Source: Artocarpus heterophyllus (Eukaryota; Streptophyta; Magnoliopsida; Rosales; Moraceae). Taken from it: 64,000 nucleotides of DNA. Shown piece after piece: positions 20,026 to 31,859 of this stretch. The translations under genes and the position numbers were made by a program. The stretch covers positions 12,468,091 to 12,532,090 of the forward strand of contig CM046340.1 in assembly GCA_025403435.1 (NCBI GenBank). Direction: 5' to 3'. The notes under the pieces are model-generated. The model did no database searches. It worked only from the letters and a program-made list of their open reading frames with translations, and was not told the DNA's origin. Positions within the stretch are counted from its first letter, which is position 1. Each line of letters starts with the position of its first letter.

Positions 20026-23000
20026 ATGTTGGGAGCGGGTTTGCAGTTCCGTCGTGGCGAGGATCGGTTTTATAACTCCGCCAAAGCGCGTAGTAGGGCC
20101 CACCAGAACCACCGCGCCGACCAACTCCGGCGAGTTCAGAGCGATGTGTCGCCGAGCCAAGCCCAATCCTCGTCGTCCTCCTTCTCCGAGCCGGAGAGCC
20201 GGTCCGACACGCCCAAGCCGATTGCCGCGCCGGCGGCGGCGCTCGAGTCGACTGTTGTCGTTTCCTCGCCGTTGAGCAATCTCGAGCGGTTCTTGCAATC
20301 GATAACGCCGTCCGTGCCTGCGCAATACCTCTCCAAGGTTTCTTTTTATTTTTGTTCAAGATTGTTTGATCACAAGAATTTGAAGTTTTTTTCCTTTATT
20401 TCTTAGGATTTCTTGTGGTTTTTGTAGACGACAATGAAGGGACGGTGGCCTTCTGATGTTGAAATTTCTCGGCCGTACTTTGTGCTCGGCGATCTATGGG
20501 AGTCGTTCAAGGAATGGAGCGCTTATGGCGCAGGAGTGCCTCTGATATTGAACGACGCCGATTCTGTCGTTCAGTACTACGTTCCTTACCTCTCTGGTAT
20601 TCAAATATATGGCGACTCTTCCAAGTTGTCTGTGAAGACAAGGTAATTTCTTGTTACTGGCAATTGGGTTTCTGTTTCAGCTCACTAATTTTATGCACAT
20701 TTACATTTGCTTCATTTTAATTTTCAAACAAAGAATTCTGGCTGTTCTGTGCCTTTTGGTGATTAATTTGACGTGGGTATCGTTGTTATAGTTATTCTGA
20801 ACAAGAAGGAGAAAAACGTTCTCGTTTCCTACATGGTAAAGTAATTTTTGAATATCAATATGCTGCGACGATGTTTATAGTCTGTTGTCTTCTGACTTTA
20901 TGCTTTTGATGTAGTCATGTTAAATAAACCGGTTTAATTATTAAAAAAATATTTATTTATTTAGTTTTTCTGGAACCATGTTCAATTAACTTGAGCATTG
21001 GTAAGAAATGCAACCAAATTTGGGACTTCTCTTCCTGGAGGAGGGTTAGCACGAGGTTCAAATACTTCGAATTGGGCGCTGATTTCAACCATCACATTGC
21101 TATTGTTATGAGTTTAGGCGGCTGGTACATGGAGGTGTAAATGGTCTGATTTGGGCATCGATTATGAGCCACATTGCTCAAGTTTTATTGTTTAATATTT
21201 AGTTGGTTGAACTGGTGATATTGTTTGAATTTAGTTTTGATATTCCTTTTTAAAGCTTTGTGCCAGCAACCATTACTTGCATGAGCTCAACTTGTTTCAA
21301 GTATGCTTATCTGGGGAAATTCAAGTTGCTGGAGCACTTCTTGTTTTGCTTTTATGTTCCAACTCTGGTTCATGCGTGTTGGTTTGATGTTATTCACTTT
21401 TCAGGAGTAATCTCACTTTCGGTAGTTTATTTTTACATGCTAATCCTTCTTTCTTGTAATAGGCGACCAGATGAGGACAGTGACAGTGATTTCCGAGATT
21501 CAAGTAGTGATGGTAGCTGTGACTGTGAACCTGAAAGAAGATTAAAATACATGCGGGAGCAACATAGTCACGGCAATTTGTCAAGTGACGTTTGTTGGAG
21601 GATAGATGGATTATGTTTGAGAGACAATCCTATTTTGCTTCAAGATGATTTTTCTAGTGATGATGGGGAATCTGGAAATTCTCAGGCTTGCTTGATATTT
21701 GAGTATCTTGAACGAGACCCTCCATATGGCCGCGAACCATTGGCCGACAAGGTTAGAGATTTTGGTTACTTTTTTCTCTGTCAGTTTTAAGAAGGGAGAG
21801 AAAATCTCACTTTTTTTTCCTACACTTCGCCAGTTTGAGCCTTATGATCTATTTTGTTTTTACAGATATTAGATCTTGCATTTCGTTTTCCTGAGCTGAA
21901 GACACTTAGGAGTTGTGATCTTTTATCTTCCAGCTGGATTTCTGTTGCCTGGTACTATTAGAACTTTGCATCAACTATGAGGGCTTATTCATGGTCATTT
22001 GACTAATTGGTTTTTGGGGTTGGAATTGATGTAGGTATCTGATATATCGGATTCCAACTGGACCAACTCTAAAGGATCTGGATGCTTGCTTTTTGACATA
22101 TCATTCTCTTCATACCCCCATGGGAGGTAAGTAAAGTTGTCATTAATTTGCTTATGCATTTGCACACGAGTTGTTGTTTTATATATAAGCCAACCAACTT
22201 TGCTTTTCGACAAGTTGATTCTAGGAAACAACTTATTATTTAATGTAATTTGTGTTGCATCATTTTGGATATGTCAATTAAGACGAGTTGAAAAGACGGC
22301 AACAACTTGGGAATAGAAATCAATGCATTATCCTTTCTAGACTGTTTGGCAAACTAATTTAAACCGAAAAAAATTGGTTCAAAAATTGTAGCATGTGAAA
22401 GCTTTATCCTATAGCAGCTTTACTTTATACTATAACATGTGAGAGTTTTAGACTATCATTGGTTTGAACTGGATTTCCAAACACTAGATTTGAGTTCTAT
22501 AAACGAACTCCAGAAATTGAGAATTAGGCAGTATGTTTTTGCATAGTTCTGATTAAAAGGGACAAGTAGGAAAGAACGTTAACATCTTGGCAATGGGTAC
22601 TATACCATTTTGAGTTCTAGAAGGGAATTGTAGAACTTTGTAATCGTGTGATTCGTGTTTCTGGTGCATGTGTATAACAATATAACAATGAAGGACAAGT
22701 GGGAAAGAATCAAAGACGGTTTAACATTTTATGAATAGATGTGGAACATGGTAATTTCTAGGAGCTAAACGTGGTGGTCAGGTTTTTGGGTGACATGCAA
22801 CTTATGTAACCATTCCTGGTTAGATTTTTGTGTTGCTACCATTAAGTCTGGTCTTTCTTCAATTGTGTAGTTAAGTCACTTCATGTTGACGTCTTTCAGG
22901 TTTGCAGAGTGCTCAGGCTCCAGTTATAGCACGTCCATGTGAGACAGATGGTGTTTCCAAGATTTCCTTGCCTGTTTTCGGTCTTGCTTCATACAAGTTC

Positions 23001-23132
23001 AAAGGATCCTTGTGGACCCCAAATGGGGGATTAGAGCGCCAATTGGCCAACTCACTTTTGCAGGCTGCTGATGACCGGTTAAGACTGCTTCAAGTTAGTC
23101 ACCCAGATTTCCTGTTTTTCAGCCGTCGGTGA
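20026..23132 (+). CDS. DUF789 family protein, six exons
   Basis: Exons: 20026-20337, 20428-20642, 21463-21751, 21866-21951, 22035-22126 and 22900-23132. All introns are GT-AG and all junctions keep frame, giving 408 aa. The start is the ATG giving [16 protein letters not shown]; there is no better upstream ATG in frame. The N-terminus is basic, then Ser/Pro-rich to about residue 80. The DUF789 region (PF05623) begins near [19 protein letters not shown] and includes the hallmark [20 protein letters not shown]. After an acidic Asp/Ser stretch and a Cys/Glu-rich segment come [20 protein letters not shown], a run ending in [16 protein letters not shown], and [10 protein letters not shown]; the C-terminal block is [16 protein letters not shown]. 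The family is plant-specific and its biochemical role is not established. It appears intact. Intron 5 carries a MITE, and a solo LTR lies about 1.2 kb downstream. Confidence 0.92.
22343..22483 (+). mobile_element. MITE family copy 5, in intron 5 of the DUF789 gene
   Basis: Bounded by TGTTTGG and CCAAACA. The core has GTAGCATGTGAAAGCTTTA and CTATAACATGTGAGAGTTTT. CTAGA occurs on both sides (22337-22341 and 22484-22488), a possible 5-bp duplication. It is far from both splice sites. Confidence 0.65.
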
Positions 23133-24088
23133 TATCAAGACAGAACGTTAACACATGCCCCCTCCATCCTCGAAGCAAAGCCCAGGGAGCAGCCCATAGT
23201 TCTGTAGAAGGCAAGATGCCAAGTTTGTCTGTGGTTCTTGATTTGGTTTTGTGTTCATTTTGTTGAAAGAAAGTATAAAAAAAAAGAAATGCAGCATAAA
23301 AGAGGTGAAGCATTGGACTGAGTGGAGGGCTGCCTTAATAAGGCTCAACAGAAAGAATGAACAGAGAAATATAGAGTTAGATAAGCTTTAGAAGTGCGGA
23401 GCTTTAGGCGAGATATGCTTAGTGTAGACTTGATCTCATCTTGCTTGTTTTCTGTATATGTTCTTAGTATATTATGATAAACCAGGCTCTTTTTATGTCC
23501 TGATGATGTTAGGATGTATTTTATATTTATAAGGGGATTTTGGCAGGTTATACATAAGTGTCGACTTTGAGGTTCCCTGGATTATTTAACCTTTTTTTTA
23601 TTTTTTAGTTTTTACCATTTGCTATCAAGTTCTCTGCAGTAATGCCTTTTACTCTGATAGTATTCCTGCTGTTTGCGGCCTCGACCTGCCCGATGTTGGC
23701 GGGTCCATGTTAGCAACCCGTCTGCCTTGGTAGTGGGTGGGTGGCGGCATAGCAACTCCAAAGACCGAGTTCATATTTTCCACTTATGCTTCTTTCCTTT
23801 ATTATGATTATTTTGTAAGCCGTTGCAGCTGAACTGCTTAAACATTGTCCTCTCAAGTCCCTAGCTACCGGTGTGCTTTACGCGAGTGGTTTTGCGGTTC
23901 CTTCTACTCCCAACTCAGTGCTAAAAAGAAGCTGCCAGAACTTTCCCTCTCATTTCTGCCCATCATTTTTTTTTCTTTTGAATAGAATGTGCAAACTCTG
24001 TTTAGTTATACAGAATTGTGTACTGCTGTGTAAAACTAACTTGGGCTTGATTTGGGGAAAAAAAAAGAGTTTGGATTAAAAAATGAGG
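23133..24088 (+). other. 3' UTR and downstream sequence of the DUF789 gene
   Basis: No second gene is visible. The first few hundred bases after the stop are of mixed composition and probably transcribed. I could not fix a polyadenylation site with confidence. Confidence 0.4.
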
Positions 24089-24234
24089 GGGTGTTTGGCT
24101 AAGGGTGGTGTGAACCACAAAGTCAGTTATAAACAGTGTAAAACTTTTATATGTTATAGTAAAAAAAAAGTTGTTACAGTCTAAAACTCTTATATGTTAC
24201 AGTAAAAACAGTTCTCACCACTAGCCAAATACCC
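24089..24234 (+). mobile_element. MITE family copy 6
   Basis: Ends are GGGTGTTTGGCTA and TAGCCAAATACCC, a 13-bp inverted repeat with one mismatch. The core has GTTACAGTCTAAAACTCTTA. It lies just before the solo LTR. Confidence 0.7.
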
Positions 24235-24293
24235 TATAAATCTCTCCCATTCTAGAGGCTCCACATTTCTCTGCCCTCTTTGGATTATTGTTC

Positions 24294-26268
24294 TGTGACA
24301 CCCGTTATTCTCCTAACGGGTATTGAGGTAATTAAATTAATTTTTAATGTATAAAAAAAAAATTGCTTCATTTAAATTTATTTTATAATATTTATTTTTA
24401 TCTATTTTTAAGTTTTCTAAAATTCTCCTATATTTATTTAGTATGATTACTAAAAAGCCTTAGAACTTCTAATAAATCTCAAAAATGTCATATTGGCATT
24501 ATGTGTGTTAAAGTCTTTAGATGAGACATAAGGATATATTTTCCAACTACTCTTGACCCTCATTTTCTTTATTTCCTCCGTGACATGCTTCAACATGTCT
24601 CCTCTATAATTGTTTCTATCACTTCTCTTCAAAGACTTCATCTTTTCTTCCTTTCTCTTCCACGGTTCCCACACTCTTCTTCTTATTTCTTTGCTAAAGC
24701 AAAATACTTAGAGAACTTCTTCAAGGCAGCCATAAAAATCAGCCACCATCACCTCCATTTGAGCAAGAATTTCAGTCATACCGAAGTAAAGGAACCTGTT
24801 TTGAAGCCATTTCAAGCTTCCAACTAACCATAATCCGAGGTTAGAATCTTATGAACAAATTTAGTCTTTCATTTATAAATTTTCTTTTATACTAAAGGAT
24901 TATTCAAATTTGCGTTCTTAAACCTAAGTATATGTTTGTTGCTATTTTGGAGCATATGTATGAAGTCTAAGTGTATATGCCCTAGACAGAAAATTTATAT
25001 TGTTAAACTTTATAATACCTCTATGGGCAGTGGTTATTTCTTGAAATTCTAAGATTAAATTAAAATAAATTTTATGAATGTAGTTGTATGTTGTGCTTTA
25101 GTTTTAATTGTCCTTATGCACGCCTTAGGATCAAGGGAGTATGGAGCTAACGTTAATTGATTCCAGGATTAAGAGACTGTTGATAAGCTTAAAAGGTAGG
25201 GATTCTATTACTCATCTTTTGTGAGGTTTTTATAGAATTAAAATTGATTGTTTTGCCGCAATATATATATATCTATGTTGAACTGATATTATATGATTAT
25301 CACATATGAAACTATGACATGGACTCGTCTTGTATTGTACGGCGAGGAACATAATGAATTGACACATGTTATAAATTGAGAAGCATGGTTAGGAAAACTA
25401 ACTCTATTGATAATGATTCAATATAGAGAAATTGTGAGACATGAAGAGGGCGACGGTTACGTCCTTGGGCATGAATACCCTAAAAGGTAAAATAGGGGGA
25501 AGGCGATGACGCTTCCTTGGGTTGAAAGTCCCAGAACACACTGTACAGGAATCGATTTGGTGAGGACTCGGGGCTTGATGTCCCCTCACCGGAACACCCT
25601 TGGAATGTTTATAGGGTGATCAAGTGCGCCAATTTGGGTCTCGATGAGTTCAGTGATACTCAATTTAACATGGATACCTAGGAACAATGATGATTGGTAA
25701 TATTTGTATAAATGTGTAATTATGACACTTGGTAATGATTAATTACGGTATCCATAAGATGTGATCATAATAAACCTCATAATCTGAAATATGATGTGAC
25801 TTACTAACCATGCAGATTTTAATGTGGTAATGATAAAAACCTAAAGGTGGGTAATGGCTTTCTCTACTGAGCATAGTGTTGCTCATTCCCTTATGTTTAT
25901 ATCTTTTCAGGACTCACTAAGTGTGAGGTGGCTACGAGAAATATAGTTGAGGAAGTGATGTAACTATATTACATTGGGACTGCTTCAATCGTTGAGAATG
26001 TTCTTCATGATAATGTAAGCATCAATTGTTACTTTCTGTGACTGTATTACAATGTGTTGAGGGTTAAAATGATGATGACAACAGTTTATATTATTAAATT
26101 TAAGGTGCTACATTAAAACTGTGGTTTATTTGTCGTTTATATTTTTATTTTTGAGTTGAGAGTTTTCATTTAAGTCCCGGGTAAATTTTATTTTTAAGGT
26201 TTTACTTTTATTATTTATTTTTATTTTATCTCATTAAAAACTGTTAACCCCCACATAGGGGCGTTACA
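24294..26268 (+). mobile_element. Solo LTR, same family as the 3' LTR of the LOG-carrying element
   Basis: 1975 bp, starting TGTGACACCCGTTATTCTCC and ending GGGGCGTTACA, flanked by a perfect 5-bp target duplication TGTTC (24289-24293 and 26269-26273). No primer binding site or polypurine tract adjoins it, so it is a solo LTR left by recombination between two LTRs. From about 25128 to the end it matches 9009-10153 closely; the segment 24365-25125 differs completely from that copy. Confidence 0.9.
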
Positions 26269-26273
26269 TGTTC

Positions 26274-28367
26274 GCCTCTCGTTACCCCTTACCATCAAGA
26301 TTTTCGAGGATATTGAAGCAGTTAAAAACTCCATGAGGAGTAGGAGTTTCGTAGTTTAACTTCATCAGTTAATTTTCATGTTAAATTGCATGCCAAAGAC
26401 GTAATCAAAGGTATTGTAACTATTTGTACTTGAGATACTTCACCGAAACAACTGGAAAAGATGGAAAGCAGAAATTGGGGGATGGAGTTCTTTTGGACTA
26501 GTCAATTTCTTGTATGTTACAAGACTACGTTTAGGCTAGTCCAACTCTTTTTCTTATAAGATGTTAATCGTCATAATTAGAAACTTGATCCATGTTTTAC
26601 AGCACATCAGCCTAGTGTTATTGTGTGCTCATCTTCTTCCACCCTTTAGCGGACTTGGCTGTATTTTTTCTAAATTACTCGAGGTATCTGAACAAACATT
26701 ACATCACACGGTCACGGTGATTGATTACTACCATAATAACGAAGGTAAGATTTTAGGTAACCTTCGAGTCCATCTATAAAAAGCCTAGCAATGAAACCCT
26801 TCAAGTCCATATATACCTTCCAAACCCTCAAGAGAGAGGAGAAATTAGAGAGGAGGATAAGAGAGGAAAGTTTTTGTTTCCTATTAATCATCAGAGTATG
26901 AAAATAATGAATATGGGGAGATAATTTCTAAAGCAATTTGAATTTTTAATAATGATCAAATCCAAATAAATTTTTATATTTAAAAAACTTGATAACTTAA
27001 AAGAGATATTTATCTTTTATACCCTCTAGTTTAGGTTAATTTAAGACCTATACGTGTGGTTTTTGATTTTATCGAATGTATACTTTTAGATTATATTTAA
27101 TACATAAATTTATACCTTACTTCAGTTAATAGTCAATTTTTACACCTATTATTGAGGGTATTTTGCATATTTTAGAAGTTAAAAAGCTTAGTATAAAGCT
27201 TTTTAAGTTTTAAAGGCTTTCTTATTTTTCAATTTGAGTGTATTTTGGATAATTTTTTTTGGTAAAAATTGAAGGTTGATCGGAAAAAAGTATAAATTTG
27301 TGTATTTAAATCTAATTTGAAAGTATAAATTCGATGAGATCAAAAACCAATAGTATTATATTGTTTGAATAACTAAAATACAAGGTATAAAAATTAAATA
27401 ACCCTAACTTAAATAATTCCAATTACTCTAATCTTATTCCTCATCAAGAGGTCACTAGAATTGAGGTATCCGTTAGTTGGTAATTACATTGATTATTCCG
27501 TAATGAAAGAGTTGGTTTTATTAAAGGAAAATCTGTTTTGCCAAAGAATTTCTGAAAGGATAATACAAATGTCATTTTTTTCTATGGGATTAAATGTCAG
27601 ATTTGTGTATAGAGATGCCCATCAAAGTTCCCTAGGTTTTAGTCTAAATTGTTTTATATTTTATTAGGTCTTTCTTACGGTCCAATGGCAAAGTAAACGT
27701 CAAGATAGTCTCCTACTCTGTCGTTGTTGTCCTCGTCGTCGTCCTTTTTTTTTTTTTTTGATAATCACAAATTGTGCAAACAAGAGACAAATCGAAATTT
27801 TGTTGAAATGCAGACTTTTGATCTTTCCTCTTCTTTTTTTTTTTTTTTTTTTTTTCTTAATAAACTTTTTTTTTTTTTGGAATTGTCATCCTTTTATTTT
27901 TTAAAAATTATATAACCCAATGTCATGCAAAAACAAATGAAGATGAAGCTTGGTATGCTTCCATCTCTAAATGATTTGTTTGCTAATCTTAAACTTGTAA
28001 ATACACAAAGCTACGTTATATTTAGACTAAGCAAAACAAAGTCTATCAGAACATTATCTTTCCAAGAGGTTGGCCATTTTGCGAGAACATGCTGATCTGT
28101 GTACTGTAACTTTATCTGATTGGTCCACGTGTATGAATGAGTTTTATATTGATAAATTCCTCACTCAGTCTCGATTGAGCTTTGCATTCTCCATCTATGC
28201 ATTTTCTCTATTATGTTTTCAGAACTCTCATAAACACCATAGCTGCATTACTTCTAATTTTTTAGCATATCAGGAAAACATTTTTAACATCTAATACAAC
28301 CTTCTTTTTCAAAAACAAAAAAGTATCCAAAACATTACTACTCCTATTCACAAATACACTCCATTCT
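26274..28367. other. AT-rich spacer, no gene seen
   Basis: About 2.1 kb with several long T runs (27745-27760 and 27833-27856). No domain is recognised in any frame. Confidence 0.6.
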
Positions 28368-28581
28368 TGTTAAAGAATAAGCTGATGCTTATTTGGCTAA
28401 CATATTAGTTGTTAGTTTATACACGTGTTTGTGTTGCATAGGTCGGCAGATGTGTGAGTTAGGAGTCTGTTATACTTAGAGACTTATTTATATTGCTTTG
28501 GACTTGTACAAATTAGTTTCGCAATGAATGCATTTCATCTAATTCAGAAATTCTTTCATTTCTCTCCCTAGTTTCTTGATA
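28368..28581 (+). repeat. 5' LTR of copia element A
   Basis: 214 bp starting TGTTAAAGAATAAGCTGATG. The left part matches 30359-30414 and the right part (AGTTAGGAGTCTGTTATACTT) matches 36563-36583 and beyond. This is how the split 3' LTR was recognised. Confidence 0.7.
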
Positions 28582-28941
28582 TGGTCTTAGAGCTTCTTTA
28601 TCACGCTTCCATTGCGAATCTTGTTCTAAAATGGTTGCGACTTTTTCTCCAATCGATTCTTGTTCCAAGGCCTGAGACTTCAACTCAGGCGATTGGTGGA
28701 GCTCCACAAGCTGTGGATTTTTCTACTTAAGCTGTGATTTGCATGATTTCTCTTCCACAACTTGTTCCTGTCAATTTCACATATTCATTGTCGAAATCGG
28801 ATATTCACAATTTTATGATATGGTATCAGCAATTTGTTTAAGTGATTCGTGACTTCGGAGCTTTGTTTGTTCTCAGTGGTTTGACTGCAATTCCTCCTCG
28901 ACTTTTGACTTAAGAATATGTAACCTTGAATTACATCTAGG

Positions 28942-29080
28942 TGTTTGGAAGGTGTAGTTAAAACTAAAAATTGCAGTATGTGAAAATTTTATATTGTATC
29001 TTACTTTTTTCGCTCATTGTAACATGTGAGAGTTACTATAGTAACTAAAAGTTTTGGTTAGAACTGATTTCGCCAAATAT
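28942..29080 (+). mobile_element. MITE family copy 7, inside copia element A
   Basis: Starts GTGTTTGGAAGG and ends GCCAAATATC. The core has GCAGTATGTGAAAATTTTA and GTAACATGTGAGAGTTACT. It is later than, or part of the decay of, the copia interior. Confidence 0.6.
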
Positions 29081-29109
29081 CCTCATCAATTATAAGTTTC
29101 TTAATTGGG

Positions 29110-30347
29110 AGCAATAAGATCAGCCCTTTATGAGCTAGCTTCCTTTAGTCCTGTGGTAAAACCTGTCACTGTGAAAGTGGTTTTGACTATTGCCTTAAGC
29201 AGAGAATAGTGTACAAGACAGTTTGACATTAACAATGCCTTTCTCAACGATGAATTTCATGAAGAGGTGTTCATCGAACAACCTCAAGATTTTATAAACA
29301 AGAAGCCAGATCTAGTTTGCAAGTTGCACAAGGCTTTCTATGGTCTCAATTAAGCTCCTCGGGCCTAGTTTAAAAATTTACTTGAAACTCTTTTCAGCTC
29401 GATCAGATTAATTCTTGCTCATTAAAATTTCCTCAACTTATACCACTTTCATTTTGTTTATGTTGATGATTTAGTAACAGCCAGAAATCCCTCAACGTTG
29501 ATCAACTTATAACCAATCTTCACAAGGAATTTGCTCTTTAAGAACTTAGGTGAGATTGACTTTTTTTTTGGGATCCAAGCTCAACATGCTACATAAGGTC
29601 TTCACTTGTCAAGGGAAGTACATTATTGATTTGTTGCAATGATTTAAGATGTGGCAAAATAAAGGCAATACTACTCCTATGATTAGTGGTCTAAAGTTTT
29701 CTATTGAAGTATGTTACAATAATAAGAGCAGAAAAAGCTTTCAGTATTAATTACGTTTTTCGATACGAGCAGAATCCCAAAACTGAACAAAGGACAAGGA
29801 TAAAAAGGATTCTTAGATATCTTAAAGGGACACTTTGAGTTCAGCTTTTACTTGGGAATATCTAAGAAGTTAGCTGTTGGATTTTGTGATGTTATTTGGG
29901 CCTCTAGCCCAGATTATCCAAAGTCAACGTTCGGGTCATGTGTTTTCATTGGCTTTAAACTTATCTTATGGAATTCTTAAAAGAAGCATATTATTACTCA
30001 ATCTAGTACTAATGCATAGTATATGAGCATAGCTAATCTTCTTGTTGAAATTACTTGGCTAAAGTCTCTTCTAATAGAGTTACATGTTGAATAAAATTTG
30101 GTTTTAGTTTTCTGGTCTGATAGCCTTAATATAGTTTTATTTGCTCTAAATCGAATTCTTCATGCTTGAACCAAGCATATCAAGCTTGACTTGTACTTTG
30201 TTCACGAGAAACTTATGCAGAAGATGATTGAAATTCATCATGTTCCATCAAAGGATCAACTAGTAGACGTTTTCACAGAGTCTACTCCGAGCTCCTGGTT
30301 TTGTTTTGTAAGGCACAAACTCAAAGGAAAATCTTTTAACGCTAAGT
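29110..30347 (+). pseudogene. Copia reverse transcriptase/RNase H remnant (element A)
   Basis: Recognisable pieces in order are FDINNAFLNDEFHEEVFIEQ, LHKAFYGLN (RVT_2 family), KHIKLDLYFVHEK-like RNase H sequence near 30175, and a tail SWFCFVRHKLKGKSFNAKFEG just before the polypurine tract. In-frame stops (for example TAA right after YGLN) and frameshifts make it non-functional. Confidence 0.8.
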
Positions 30348-30414
30348 TTGAGGGGCAGTGTTAAGGGAATAAGTTGATGCTTAGTTAGCTATCAGATTAG
30401 GTATTAGTTTAGAC

Positions 30415-31240
30415 CATTGAAGAGATTGTAATATATCTTTCTAACATATGTAAGATTAAAAGAACACATTAGAACGAGTGAAAACATATTTTTTTAATGT
30501 GTTTTTAGTTAGCACGACATCCCGCGGAACTCAAAAGTTGAGACCGCGGTGTCAAAACATGCAATCAGCATACGAAAACGGCAGAGAGCCCGGGCACGAT
30601 GATGCTAACCTTTGGGTTCATGTACCTAGTAGCTCTCATGAGCAATTTTGGTGCCATGCACCTAGAACCATAGCATCGATAAGTTGGCGCCGCGGCGTTT
30701 TCCCGAGTTGATGTGTGATGATATTTTATGTCTTTTGAGTTGTTTTGAACTGGTACATTTATTAGTTGTATACTTCTATACAAACGTAAACATTAACTAG
30801 CAACATACATATCGGTTGTAATAGATATATAAATACACGAATAGAACAAACATATCAGTTGTAATAGATATATAAATACACAAATAGGCATCTTTACGAA
30901 TGAAAAAAATACCTTTACATTTGATGAGTTATCTTTTTGTAAAGGTTGTGTGAATTGATTCAATTATGACCATTCTTCAAATGGCACCTCTGTCTTTTTA
31001 AAAACTCCAAAATTATAATAGAATTTATATCTTGTTTTGAAACACCATAATGTTGCTAAATATAGTGTTCAAGTATTTGTTGTATTTTAGGGGTAATTTG
31101 CTACAAAACTCTCTAGCAAACTTGAATAATGAGGGCAAACAAAACCTTGAATGAAAGTGTTTTATATATCCCTCAAACACATTCTTATTTCTAGAAAGGT
31201 CTAGCCTTCAATCTCTCTATTCTCATAAAATACACCAACA
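30415..31240 (+). repeat. 5' LTR of copia element B
   Basis: 826 bp sharing AGAGATTGTAATATATCT and later blocks with 35749-36535. It ends TACACCAACA. No standard primer binding site directly follows it. Confidence 0.7.
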
Positions 31241-31262
31241 ATATTAAAGGTTTTATTTTACT

Positions 31263-31829
31263 GTGATGGAGGAAGACAAGAATCTGGCGTCTTTTCTCAA
31301 TCCAAATGTGCAACTCGATCGTTTAAATAGTACTAACTTTACTTGCTGGGAGGGGAAGTTTTTCTTTCTTTTAACGGTACTCAAAATCGCTTATATCCTT
31401 GATCTGAAGAAGGAGCCACTCCTGGAGCCAACGGAGGACGATTTCGATGAAGTGAAAGCTGCTAGGAAGAAAAAAGAAGATGATAAAGTCATGTTTTGGG
31501 GTCACATTCTCAACACTCTTTATGATCGTTTCTATGATCTCTACCATAATATAGAGCCTCTAGTAGAGATATGGAACACTCTAGAATACAAGTACAAAAC
31601 CAAAAAGAAAGGTACAAATAAATTCCTCATCTTGAAATTTTTAGAATTTGTTATGGTTGACACAAAGTCTGTTCTAGGTCAAATTCATGAATTGCAAGTT
31701 ATTGTTATAAAACATAAAGAGTTGAAGGTAAAGATTTTTGAATCGTTTCTAGTAGGGCTATCATTGCTAAATAGCCCCAAAGTTGGAATAGTTATAGAAA
31801 TAAACTCCTTCATTGAAGAGATGACATAA
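31263..31829 (+). pseudogene. Copia gag (UBN2-like) of element B
   Basis: The ORF is 188 aa. It opens with an acidic start and LDRLNSTNFTCWEGKFFFLL, the usual copia Gag N-terminal pattern, followed by EIWNTLEYKYKTKKKGTNKF and ELQVIVIKHKELKVKIFESFLVGL fragments typical of the UBN2 region. It is cut short by a TAA; the nucleocapsid part further down (C-x-F-x2-K region near 32020) is out of frame and its Cys cluster is degraded. Confidence 0.75.
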
Positions 31830-31859
31830 CTTTGGAGGAATTTTAAAAGCACTTGAGGA

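Noticed and set aside
19635..20275. Overlapping frames around the first exon of the DUF789 gene
   Set aside because: They are other-frame readings of the 5' leader and exon 1. The spliced DUF789 frame accounts for the region.
27730..27900. Frame with long Phe runs
   Set aside because: Produced by poly(T) tracts.
28513..28707. 64-codon minus-strand frame in the copia leader
   Set aside because: It spans the LTR end and primer binding site of element A and looks like chance.
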